Source of the DNA: Campylobacteraceae bacterium
GTDB lineage: Bacteria > Campylobacterota > Campylobacteria > Campylobacterales > Sulfurovaceae
DNA length: 21,918 nt
NCBI GenBank assembly: GCA_027026055.1
Contig: JALVPA010000001.1
Span: 1-21,918 of the forward strand
Reading direction: 5' to 3'
The first letter of the stretch is position 1; each line of letters begins with the position of its first letter. The notes beneath the pieces were generated by a model. The model did not search any database. It saw only the letters and a program-made list of their open reading frames with translations, and had not been told where the DNA came from. A program made the translations under genes and the position numbers. This document shows, one piece after another, positions 1 to 8,200 of the stretch.

Positions 1-236
1 ACAAACTGCATCAAATCAGACGGATGAAAATGATGCCCGAGCTTTTCGATGTCCAAAAGACCGCGCTCAAAAACGGTGCGATTATGAGTACGCTTTCGGG
101 TTCGGGTTCGACATTTTTTAATCTCGTCTATGCAGACGATGCGGACAGGATACATGCCGTATTGCAGGAAAACTTTCCGAAATTTCGCATCTTTACGCTC
201 GATCTGGACAACCATGGCGTATTGACGGGTGAGTGA
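1..236 (+). CDS. thrB: Homoserine kinase, C-terminal fragment
   Basis: This is the 3' end of a gene that begins before the window; the reading frame is open from base 3. The 77 visible codons carry the glycine/serine-rich motif LSGSGSTFF, which matches motif 3 of GHMP-family kinases, preceded by a helix-forming stretch (MPELFDVQKTALKNGA) typical of the ThrB C-terminal domain. Homoserine kinase phosphorylates L-homoserine with ATP in the threonine pathway in the cytoplasm. Its place directly before ylxR-infB-rbfA-rimP matches the order I know from Campylobacter, which supports thrB over other GHMP kinases such as IspE. The N-terminal ATP-binding part is outside the window, so the assignment rests on the C-terminal motif and synteny. 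Confidence 0.8.
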   Translation, partial: KLHQIRRMKMMPELFDVQKTALKNGAIMSTLSGSGSTFFNLVYADDADRIHAVLQENFPKFRIFTLDLDNHGVLTGE

Positions 237-262
237 TACTGCCGTCTTAATCTCTTTTTGGA

Positions 263-268
263 TATAAT
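263..268 (+). promoter_or_regulatory. Possible -10 box overlapping the ylxR start
   Basis: A perfect TATAAT lies in the short thrB-ylxR gap, preceded by a T-rich stretch and with no good -35 box, which is the usual look of a Campylobacterota sigma-70 promoter. It ends one base before the ylxR ATG at 270, so a transcript from it would start near 275, downstream of that ATG, and could only use the in-frame ATG at 297. It may be an internal promoter for ylxR-infB-rbfA-rimP or a chance match. Confidence 0.4.
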
Positions 269-269
269 T

Positions 270-515
270 ATGCGGAAATGTTCTCAGCCTATACGAATGT
301 GTGTCGCATGTCGAAAACGATCCCCTCAGCATACACTGATACGACTCAAGCAGGAAGGAAAGAGTGTCATTCCGTATAATGGTTACGGGAGAAGTTTTTA
401 TCTGTGCAAATCGTGTGTAGCGGATGAGAAAAAAGTCAAAAACTTGTCGAAGCGTTTCAAGCAGGAATACGAAAGTTTCGCCAAGCTTTTAAAGGAGTTT
501 ACAGATAATGGATAA
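270..515 (+). CDS. ylxR: YlxR family (DUF448) RNA-binding protein
   Basis: This small protein of 81 residues has the YlxR hallmarks: a CxxC pair near the N-terminus (CVAC, in PIRMCVACRKR), a central GRSFYLC motif corresponding to the family's GRGAYLC, a second CxxC (CKSC) and a basic helical C-terminus. YlxR proteins are small, basic, putative RNA-binding proteins usually encoded between nusA or thrB and infB; their exact role is unsettled. I chose ATG 270 because it leaves a normal short N-terminal extension; an upstream in-frame TTG at 258 and a downstream ATG at 297 are alternatives. There is no convincing Shine-Dalgarno sequence before 270. The gene overlaps the infB start by 8 bases, indicating translational coupling. 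Confidence 0.82.
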   Translation: MRKCSQPIRMCVACRKRSPQHTLIRLKQEGKSVIPYNGYGRSFYLCKSCVADEKKVKNLSKRFKQEYESFAKLLKEFTDNG

Positions 516-3171
516 AATCAGGATCCAAGATGTCGCCGTGGAAGCGGGTCTATCGAACAACGAAATGGTAAAAAAAGCCAAAGAATTGGGATTTGACGTG
601 AAAGCACCCAATAGCTCCATTAGTGAAGAGCAAGCCGCCGTGTTGTTCGATTATGCGCTAAACGGCACAATTCCGCCGGGATACGGAAAACCGAAAAAGC
701 AACCGTCGATTTCCCAAAAGAGTCGGGTTGCGAAAAAGAGCTCCGAAACGATGGAGAAAGAGAGACAGACGAAAAAAACGGTGGAAAACAACGAAGCGAA
801 AGAAGAAATATCTGAGAAAGAAAAACATGTTTCGGAAGAAGTGAAAAACGCCGTTTCGGAAAAAAAGTCGCCGGAGACACCGAAAGAGCCTAAAAAACGT
901 AAAGGTATCTCGGTTATTAGTAAAAAGAGTGCCGAAGACGAAAAGCTTTCCGAACCGGAAGAAGAAAAGAAACCGAGACGAAAAACGCTTTCAAGAAGCG
1001 GTATCAAAATCGTTAAAAAGGCACGACCTTCCGCTTCGAAAGCAGCGGCAAAGCTTTCTCTCGATAAGGTTGCAAGCACTCCCGCTCCTTCGAAAAAGAA
1101 ACAAAAAAAGGGTCCCGCGCAAGCCAAAGAGAGCGGCGTGAAGATCGACATTTTCAATCACGACTCGTTAAGCGGCGATATCGACAGCGGTTTTGGCGAA
1201 GAAGAGGTGGTATTGCTCGACTTTTCCGACAAAAACATCTACGAAGAAATGATGCGTCAAGAACAAAAACGCAAAGAAGAAGCGAAAAAACGCGAAGCGA
1301 TGTTCGGAAACGCGAGTGGACAACGTCAGCACTTTCGCCCGCAGCAGCGTCGTTCGCTCAAACGCGGCGGTAAACGCAAAAAATATGATAAAAAAGAGCA
1401 AAATATGCAGATCACTTCGGTGGAAATTCCCGAGAACGTACGGGTATACGAGTTTGCCGAAAAGGTGGGCAAAACGGCGGGAGAAGTGATAAAAGTCCTT
1501 TTTGCGCTCGGCATGATGGTAACCAAAAACGACTTTTTGAGTAAAGACGAGATAGAAATTCTTGCCGAAGAGTTCGGTGTCGAAGTGCGTACGGTCAATC
1601 CGCTCGACGAACTGGACTATGTAGCGGCTTACGATGCCGTAGAGGACGATTATCTCGAGGAGCGCCCGCCGGTGATTACGATCATGGGACACGTTGACCA
1701 CGGTAAAACCTCTCTGCTCGATCGTATCCGGTCGACGAAAGTGGCGGCGAAAGAAGCGGGCGGTATTACGCAGCATGTTGGTGCCTATCAGGTGGAAAAA
1801 AACGGTAGAAAAATCACCTTCGTCGATACACCGGGACACGAGGCTTTTACTTCGATGCGTTCGCGCGGTGCGCAAGCGACCGACATTGCTATCATCGTCG
1901 TAGCCGCCGACGACGGTGTGATGCCGCAGACAAAAGAGGCTATTTCGCACGCCAAAGCGGCGGATGTACCGATGATTTTCGCCATTAACAAAATCGATAA
2001 ACCCAATGCCAATCCCGATAATGTTAAGTCACAATTGGCGGAGATGGGGATTCTTTCGATCGATTGGGGCGGCGAATACGAATTCGTACCGGTCTCCGCA
2101 CATACGGGCGAAGGAATCGACGAATTGTTGGAGACGATTTTGTTGCAGGCGGAGTTGATGGAACTCAAGGCCAATCCCAAACGTCCCGCCAAGGCGGTAG
2201 TGGTCGAAAGTTCTTTGGAAAAAGGGCTGGGACCCGTCGCCAATATCATCGTCAAAAACGGTACGTTGAAAGTGGGCGACAATGTCATCGTCGGAAAAAC
2301 CTACGGACGTGTGCGGGCATTGAAACTCGATGACGGTAGTAGTGCCAAATCGATCGGTCCGAGTACTCCCGCAGCCGTTATCGGATTGCACGAAGTGCCG
2401 ACAGCCGGCGAGATTCTCGTGGCGATGGAAAGCGAGAAACAAGTACGCGAATTGGCGGAGAAACGTGCCGAGTACGAGCGTGCAAAAGAGCTCTCCAAAT
2501 CGACAAAAGTTTCGTTGGACGAGCTTTCGGATTTGATTGCGGAAGGGCAGATAAAAAGCCTTCCTGTCATTATCAAGGCGGATGTACAAGGTTCTCTCGA
2601 AGCGATCAAAGGCAGCCTTGAGAAGCTTAAAAACGACGAGGTAAAGGTACAAATCATTCACGAAGGGGTCGGCGGTATTACCGAAAGCGACGTAACCTTG
2701 GCGGATGCCAGTGAGCACGCGGTTATTTTGGGATTTAACGTTCGACCGACGGGTAGCGTGAAGAAAAAAGCCAAAGAGCTCGGTGTCGAGATCAAAACCT
2801 ATTCAATCATTTACGACTTGATAGACGACGTCAAAAACTTGCTCAGCGGATTGATGAGTCCGGTTATTCGCGAAGAGGTGACGGGACAAGCCGAGGTGCG
2901 GGAAGTCTTTGTTGTCGGTAAGGTGGGCACGATTGCGGGATGTAAGGTGATTGACGGTGTCGTCTCCCGCGGATCGAAAGCGCGCTTGATTCGCGACGGT
3001 GTGGTCGTTTACGACAGTAGTGTCTCTTCGCTTAAGCGCTTTAACGATGACGTCAAAGAAGTAAAAAGTGGTTACGAGTGCGGTATGATGCTTGAGAATT
3101 TTAACGATATCAAAGTGGGCGATATTATCGAAACTTACAAAGATGTCGAAGAACAAGCGACACTGGAATAA
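508..3171 (+). CDS. infB: Translation initiation factor IF-2
   Basis: IF-2 is the GTPase that brings initiator fMet-tRNA to the 30S subunit and promotes 50S joining. The 887-residue product starts with an IF2_N segment (about 1-52), followed by a long Lys/Glu/Ser-rich low-complexity linker (about 60-290) and a second IF2_N domain (about 310-362). The G domain shows G1 GHVDHGKT (394-401), G3 DTPGHE (440-445) and G4 NKID (494-497). The IF-2-specific domains follow, including the conserved segment LPVIIKADVQGSLEAI, and the C-terminal tRNA-binding domain ends normally. The length is typical for the family. ATG 508 is preceded by AAAGGAG at 490-496. The gene overlaps ylxR by 8 bases and is followed 10 bases later by rbfA, so these are one operon. 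Confidence 0.98.
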   Translation: MDKIRIQDVAVEAGLSNNEMVKKAKELGFDVKAPNSSISEEQAAVLFDYALNGTIPPGYGKPKKQPSISQKSRVAKKSSETMEKERQTKKTVENNEAKEEISEKEKHVSEEVKNAVSEKKSPETPKEPKKRKGISVISKKSAEDEKLSEPEEEKKPRRKTLSRSGIKIVKKARPSASKAAAKLSLDKVASTPAPSKKKQKKGPAQAKESGVKIDIFNHDSLSGDIDSGFGEEEVVLLDFSDKNIYEEMMRQEQKRKEEAKKREAMFGNASGQRQHFRPQQRRSLKRGGKRKKYDKKEQNMQITSVEIPENVRVYEFAEKVGKTAGEVIKVLFALGMMVTKNDFLSKDEIEILAEEFGVEVRTVNPLDELDYVAAYDAVEDDYLEERPPVITIMGHVDHGKTSLLDRIRSTKVAAKEAGGITQHVGAYQVEKNGRKITFVDTPGHEAFTSMRSRGAQATDIAIIVVAADDGVMPQTKEAISHAKAADVPMIFAINKIDKPNANPDNVKSQLAEMGILSIDWGGEYEFVPVSAHTGEGIDELLETILLQAELMELKANPKRPAKAVVVESSLEKGLGPVANIIVKNGTLKVGDNVIVGKTYGRVRALKLDDGSSAKSIGPSTPAAVIGLHEVPTAGEILVAMESEKQVRELAEKRAEYERAKELSKSTKVSLDELSDLIAEGQIKSLPVIIKADVQGSLEAIKGSLEKLKNDEVKVQIIHEGVGGITESDVTLADASEHAVILGFNVRPTGSVKKKAKELGVEIKTYSIIYDLIDDVKNLLSGLMSPVIREEVTGQAEVREVFVVGKVGTIAGCKVIDGVVSRGSKARLIRDGVVVYDSSVSSLKRFNDDVKEVKSGYECGMMLENFNDIKVGDIIETYKDVEEQATLE

Positions 3172-3181
3172 CGGAGCGTCG

Positions 3182-3556
3182 ATGACCCAAGAAGAGATCA
3201 AACGCAAACGTACCGAATCGCTGCTACGCGAAATCATTCCCGAGGCGTTGGCAACGCTGGACGACGAACGCATCAACGGTTTGCTTGTAACCGAAGTGAT
3301 CTGCTCCCGCGGCAGAAGCGATGCAAAGGTCTATCTCGAAAAGAGTTTTTTGACGGAAGCGGAGCAAGCCGAAGCGCTCAAACAGCTACGTAAAGTAGCG
3401 GGATATTTGCAAAATCATATCAAAAAGTCTCAAGGATGGTACAAATCGCCGCGTTTGAGTTTTACCTTTGACGATATGCTCGAAAAGCAAACCCGTATGG
3501 AAGCGCTTTTCAAACAAATAGCGACTGAAAGAAAAAAGGACGACGATGCCTCTTGA
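3182..3556 (+). CDS. rbfA: Ribosome-binding factor A
   Basis: RbfA binds the 30S subunit and assists late maturation of 16S rRNA. The 124-residue protein begins MTQEEIKRKRTESLLREIIPEAL, the usual N-terminal helix of the family, and contains a KH-like core with VTEVICSRGRSDAKVYLE and a C-terminal PRLSFTFDDMLEKQTRMEAL, corresponding to the family's P-L-F-D/hinge segment before the last helix. The frame is open upstream to 3092 inside infB, but ATG 3182 gives the correct N-terminus and is preceded by a GGAG-like site (ACGGAGCG). It lies between infB and rimP in the conserved order, and its 3' end overlaps rimP by 11 bases. Confidence 0.93.
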   Translation: MTQEEIKRKRTESLLREIIPEALATLDDERINGLLVTEVICSRGRSDAKVYLEKSFLTEAEQAEALKQLRKVAGYLQNHIKKSQGWYKSPRLSFTFDDMLEKQTRMEALFKQIATERKKDDDAS

Positions 3557-3977
3557 AAAAGAGATGGAAAAACTGATCGAAGCCAATGGCGCTTCGTTAT
3601 ACGATACCGAAACGGTCAAAGAGAACGATGAGACAATCTATCGGGTTTATGTGACAAAACCGGGCGGGGTGTCGCTGGAGGATTGTGTGGCGATTACACA
3701 CGATATCTCTCCGCTTCTTGATGTCTATCCTCCCGTTTCCGGGGCGTACAGGTTGGAAGTGAGTTCTCCCGGTATAGAGCGCAAACTAACCAAACCGTCT
3801 CATTTCAAAAACTCAGTTGGTGAAAAAATCAAAGCCAAAATTCTCGGCGGCGAAAAACTCAAAGGTACGCTAAAGGCCGCTGACGACGAAGGTATCGTTA
3901 TCGAAACCAAAGAGGAGGAAGAAAAACGTTTCGGATACGGTGAACTCGGTACCGTAAAAACATATTTCGATTTTTAG
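3546..3977 (+). CDS. rimP: Ribosome maturation factor RimP
   Basis: RimP is needed for maturation of the 30S subunit. The 143-residue protein shows the two-domain family pattern: an N-terminal alpha/beta domain with GVSLEDCVAITHDISPLLD, then YRLEVSSPGIERKLTKPSHF, the strongest RimP signature (LEVSSPGxxRxL), and a C-terminal SH3-like barrel with GEKIKAKILGGEKLKGTL. The ATG at 3546 lies inside the last codons of rbfA, with AAAAAAGGA just before it as the ribosome-binding site, so translation is probably coupled. It is the last gene of the translation cluster; the next gene starts 183 bases later behind its own likely promoter. Confidence 0.93.
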   Translation: MPLEKEMEKLIEANGASLYDTETVKENDETIYRVYVTKPGGVSLEDCVAITHDISPLLDVYPPVSGAYRLEVSSPGIERKLTKPSHFKNSVGEKIKAKILGGEKLKGTLKAADDEGIVIETKEEEEKRFGYGELGTVKTYFDF

Positions 3978-4051
3978 TCTCCGCATTTAAACCTTCTTTT
4001 CCCTTCTTTAACAAATAGCTGAAAAATTTCGCTTTTTTTCGTTTGAAATGT

Positions 4052-4057
4052 TATAAT
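4052..4057 (+). promoter_or_regulatory. Candidate -10 box for the HD-GYP/kinase operon
   Basis: TATAAT occurs in the 183-base gap after rimP, following a T-rich tract (GCTTTTTTTCGTTTG) and without an obvious -35 hexamer. A start site near 4064 would leave a leader of about 100 bases before the ATG at 4161. The leader has no hairpin that I could recognise as a riboswitch. Confidence 0.5.
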
Positions 4058-4160
4058 TGATACAATGGCGGATTACATATATACGATAAAAGCTTCTGAA
4101 ACCAAACGCACAGCGGCAACAGGGTTACAAAAAACCCGGATCGTGTGAGGAGAGAGAAGA

Positions 4161-5207
4161 ATGAAATTTGGATATGATATTTTGATTGTTGATGACGTGG
4201 TGGAAAATATTCAAGTGGCGATGAATATTTTAAAAAGTGAAGAATATAACTTCGCATTTGCAAAAAGTGGAAAGGAAGCACTTTTTCTCCTGAAAGGAGG
4301 AAGTTTTGATTTGGTATTGCTTGATATCATGATGCCGGAATTAAATGGTATAGAAACTTTTAAAATCATGAAAGAAGACCCGAAACTGCAAGATATACCG
4401 GTTGTATTTTTAACGGCAAAGACAGATATAGATACGATAGAAGAAGCATTTAAACTGGGAGCCGTTGATTATATCACAAAGCCTTTTCATCCCGGCGAGC
4501 TACTTGCAAGAGTAAAAACACATCTTGAATTATATCGTGCAAAGAAAATTCTGGAGCTCAATAATATTTCGTTGAAATCTCAATTGGTAGAGACAGAAAA
4601 ACGGGTACGTACTGAGCTTGAACTTGCGCAACAAGAGATTATCGATACGTTGATGGAAATAGTGGAATCCGTGTCCGATGAAACCGGTAGACATGTCAAA
4701 AGAGTTGCGGAAATATCGCGATTGCTGGCACACGAATCACCGGCGCTTAGCATAGAAGATGAAGAGTTGATTTATCTTGCATCACCGATGCACGATATCG
4801 GCAAGCTGTTTATACCCCATGAAATTTTACATAAACCCGGAAAGTTGACTCAAACGGAATTCGAAATCATGAAAACGCATACTACTAAAGCGCATAGGGT
4901 TTTGAAAGTATCGAACAGAAAAATGCTTAATGCGGCGGATATCATTGCAACGCAACATCACGAAAAATGGGACGGTAGCGGATATCCTTACGGATTAAAG
5001 GGGGAAGAGATTCACATTTACGGGCGAATCGTTGCCATTGCGGATGTGTTGGATGCTTTGACTCATAAACGGTCGTATAAAGATGCATGGAATATAGATG
5101 AGGCGTTTGATTATATAAAAGAACGAAAAGGCACACAATTCGATCCGAAACTTGTTGATATTTTATTGCATAACAGAGAAAAAGTCGAGTCGATATTGAA
5201 GGAGTAA
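4161..5207 (+). CDS. Response regulator with HD-GYP c-di-GMP phosphodiesterase domain
   Basis: The 348-residue cytoplasmic protein has an N-terminal receiver domain (about 6-122) with the acidic pair D11-D12, phospho-acceptor D55 in LVLLDIMMP, T85 in FLTAKT and K107 in ITKPF. A helical linker (about 123-170) leads to an HD-GYP domain (about 172-345). Its key residues are H178, the HD pair H211-D212 in MHDIGK, the HH pair 266-267, and the GYP motif at 274-276 followed by GLKGEEI. All expected metal-binding motifs appear intact, so an active cyclic-di-GMP phosphodiesterase of the RpfG type is predicted. The start ATG has a good site (GAGGAGAGAG). It lies 43 bases upstream of a hybrid histidine kinase, apparently in one transcription unit, so the kinase is the likely phospho-donor (inference). 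Confidence 0.93.
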   Translation: MKFGYDILIVDDVVENIQVAMNILKSEEYNFAFAKSGKEALFLLKGGSFDLVLLDIMMPELNGIETFKIMKEDPKLQDIPVVFLTAKTDIDTIEEAFKLGAVDYITKPFHPGELLARVKTHLELYRAKKILELNNISLKSQLVETEKRVRTELELAQQEIIDTLMEIVESVSDETGRHVKRVAEISRLLAHESPALSIEDEELIYLASPMHDIGKLFIPHEILHKPGKLTQTEFEIMKTHTTKAHRVLKVSNRKMLNAADIIATQHHEKWDGSGYPYGLKGEEIHIYGRIVAIADVLDALTHKRSYKDAWNIDEAFDYIKERKGTQFDPKLVDILLHNREKVESILKE

Positions 5208-5250
5208 AAATTTTCATACGATTCGAACAAGACAAAAAAGAGGAAGGGGT

Positions 5251-8200
5251 ATGTTTGTCAGGTTGTTGCTGCTGAATTTGTTTGCGGCCTTATTTGTTTG
5301 TAATCTATGGGCGGGTCAAGTAGCGGAGTATCAAATCGATAGTAAGGAAAATTTCCCTCATTTTACCCAAGAAGAAAAAAATTGGATAGCAAAACACAAG
5401 AGAGTAAAATTAGGTGCGCATAAAAAATGGATCCCTTATGATTATGAAGATGATTTCGGCAACTATTCCGGTATAGCTGCGGATATACTAAAAATTATAT
5501 CGAAAAAGAGCGGATTGAAATTTGATGTCGTACCTGACAAATGGGAAGAAACGCTTCATAAGTTTGCTACGCATGAACTTGACGGTTTAACTGCCGTGAT
5601 CGAAAATAAAGACGAAAAAGCGGATTTTTTATATACGGTACCATATATCGAAAGCCCAACCGTTGTTGTCACACAATATAGGCGTGACGATATAAGCGAT
5701 GTGAACGACTTGAAAAATAAAACGATTGTCATAAATAAAAAAGCATATTTTAAAGAATGGCTTAAAAAAAACTATCCGACTATGAATTTGATATTATTGA
5801 ATTCGAATGTTGCGGCACTTAAAGCTGTGGCATCCGGTAAAGTCGATGCGTATATAGGTAATGCCGCAACTGCCAAATATCTCATAAAAAAGTATAATTT
5901 TTACAATCTGAAAATAGTAGCCAACGTACCACGTTCGAAGATAAAACTATCGATTGCCGTAGCCAAAACAAAGCCGATGCTTTTTTCCATTATCGACAAG
6001 TCTCTTCGATCGATTCCGAAAAAGGAATTTGATAGGATTGTTCGAAGGTGGTTGCGGACTCCGGGAGCCAACTTCGTATTGTTGACAAAGGAAGAAAAAG
6101 AGTACATCAAAAAACATCCTTTTGTGACGGTCGGTGACGGTGACAGTTGGGCACCTATCGGATTTGTCGAAAACGGAAAATATGTGGGAATTGCCAAAGA
6201 TGTTCTTGATCTGATATCGGAAAGAACAGGGTTGAAGTTTAAAGTGGTCAACGGTGATTGGAGTAGGTTTTATGAAGAGATGATTGACGATAAAAACGGT
6301 AGTGTCGATATGCTCGATACGTTGCAATTGACACAAGAAAGGCTTAAGTACTTCAATTTTACGCCGCCGTATATTACGATGCAAAAATATTTTTTTATCC
6401 GTGACGATATTTCAGCCAAAACACTTAAGGATCTCGAAGGGAGAACGATTGCGATTCCGAAATATTGGAATGAGATCGAATTTGTCAAAACACATTTTCC
6501 AAAACTTAACATTTTGGAAACGGAGACGTTTCTTGATGCCATCGATGCCGTGATCACGAAAAAAGCCGATATATTGATCGACGACTATACGGTTTTGGAA
6601 TATACATTGGAGAAACGCGGTATCTACAATATCGTTCCCTTTAAGATGGCAAGCAAAGATGCTATTGACAAAATACGTATGGCGACGAAAAAAAAGAACC
6701 GTGTTTTGGCGTCTATTCTTTCCAAGGGGATTAGAAGTATTACCGAAGCGGAACGTAGAGAAATATATGCCAAATGGATCAAATTCAATAAACCGACTAC
6801 AAATAAAATAAAATTTGAAAAAAGTGAGAAGAATTGGATTGAAAAACATCCCGTATTACACTTTGTTGCCGATCCCGATTGGGCACCGTTGGAGTTTGTG
6901 GACAAAGAAGGGCACTATCAAGGCATGGTCAAAGAATACCTCGATTTGATTTCCGAATTGACAGGTTTGACATTTGTCAGAACCAAAGCGAATACACGGC
7001 AAGAGGGCGTTTCGTGCATAAAAACCAAAAAATGCGATATGTTCTCTTGTGTTAAAGCGACATCGGAACGCAAAAGATTTTTATATTTTTCAAAACCATA
7101 CTTCTCGTTTCCTGTCGTAGCGGTGACGAAAACCGATAAAATGTATGTCGAAGATTTAGATGCGCTAAATGGAAAAACAGTTGCCGCCATCGAACGATAT
7201 GCCATTACGGATTTGATGAAAAACAAATATCCGAAAATCAAGCTTTTGATTGTTACCAGTGTTAAAGAGGCATTGGAAGCGGTTTCGAAAAAGAATGCTT
7301 ATGCTTTTGTGTCGCTTCTTCCGATTGCCGCATACAATATCAACAAATATGGATTTACCGACCTTAAAATTGCCGGTAAACTGGATAAGAAATTCGAGTT
7401 TTCTTTTGCAATAAGAAAAGAGTTGGGGCATGAAGGTGTTGCGATTCTCAATAAAGCGTTGAGTCATATTTCAGAAGCGGAAAAAGAGCGAATTAAAAAC
7501 AAATGGTTAAGTATCAAGTTGAAAAAAGTAGTGGATTATACTCTTTTATGGATCGTTCTTATCGCGAGTACGATTATAATCGCGATTATTCTTTACTGGA
7601 CGAGAAGACTACACAAAGAGATACTTTATCGTAAAAAAATCGAAGAAGAACTCAGAATCGCAAAAGAAAAAGCCGAATCGGCCAATCAAGCAAAATCGAT
7701 GTTTTTGTCCAATATGAGTCACGAGATTCGTACACCTATGAACGCTATTATAGGTTTTACCGAACTACTTGACGAACAACTTAGGGACAAAAAATTAAAA
7801 AAATATGTCGATACCATTAAAAATTCGGCGCATGCGCTTTTGAGGCTTATCAATGACATTCTCGATCTCTCTAAAATCGAAGCCGGAAAAATCGAAATTC
7901 AAAAACGACCGGTCAATGTGCATAAGTTGTTTGAAGAGGTCGCTTCGATTTTTATGCTCAAAGTTCAGGAAAAAAGACTTCGTTTTGTTTTGGAGGACGA
8001 TCGATCTATTCCCGATGCCCTGTTGTTGGATGAAACACGTTTGCGCCAAATATTGTTGAACCTTATAGGTAATGCTATCAAATTTACCGATGAGGGGTAT
8101 ATTAAATTTAGGGTGCAAGCTTTGGCAATCAAAGATCATAACTCCAAGGTCGATTTACGAATCGAAGTCGAAGATACCGGCGTGGGAATTCCTTCGGATC

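Noticed and set aside
1168..1950. A 260-codon - strand open frame opposite infB
   Set aside because: It is antisense to the highly conserved GTPase region and its product looks like a reverse-complement artefact.
3978..4160. Riboswitch or small RNA in the rimP-HD-GYP gap
   Set aside because: Only T-rich sequence and a -10 box are seen; no stable conserved-looking structure could be identified by eye.
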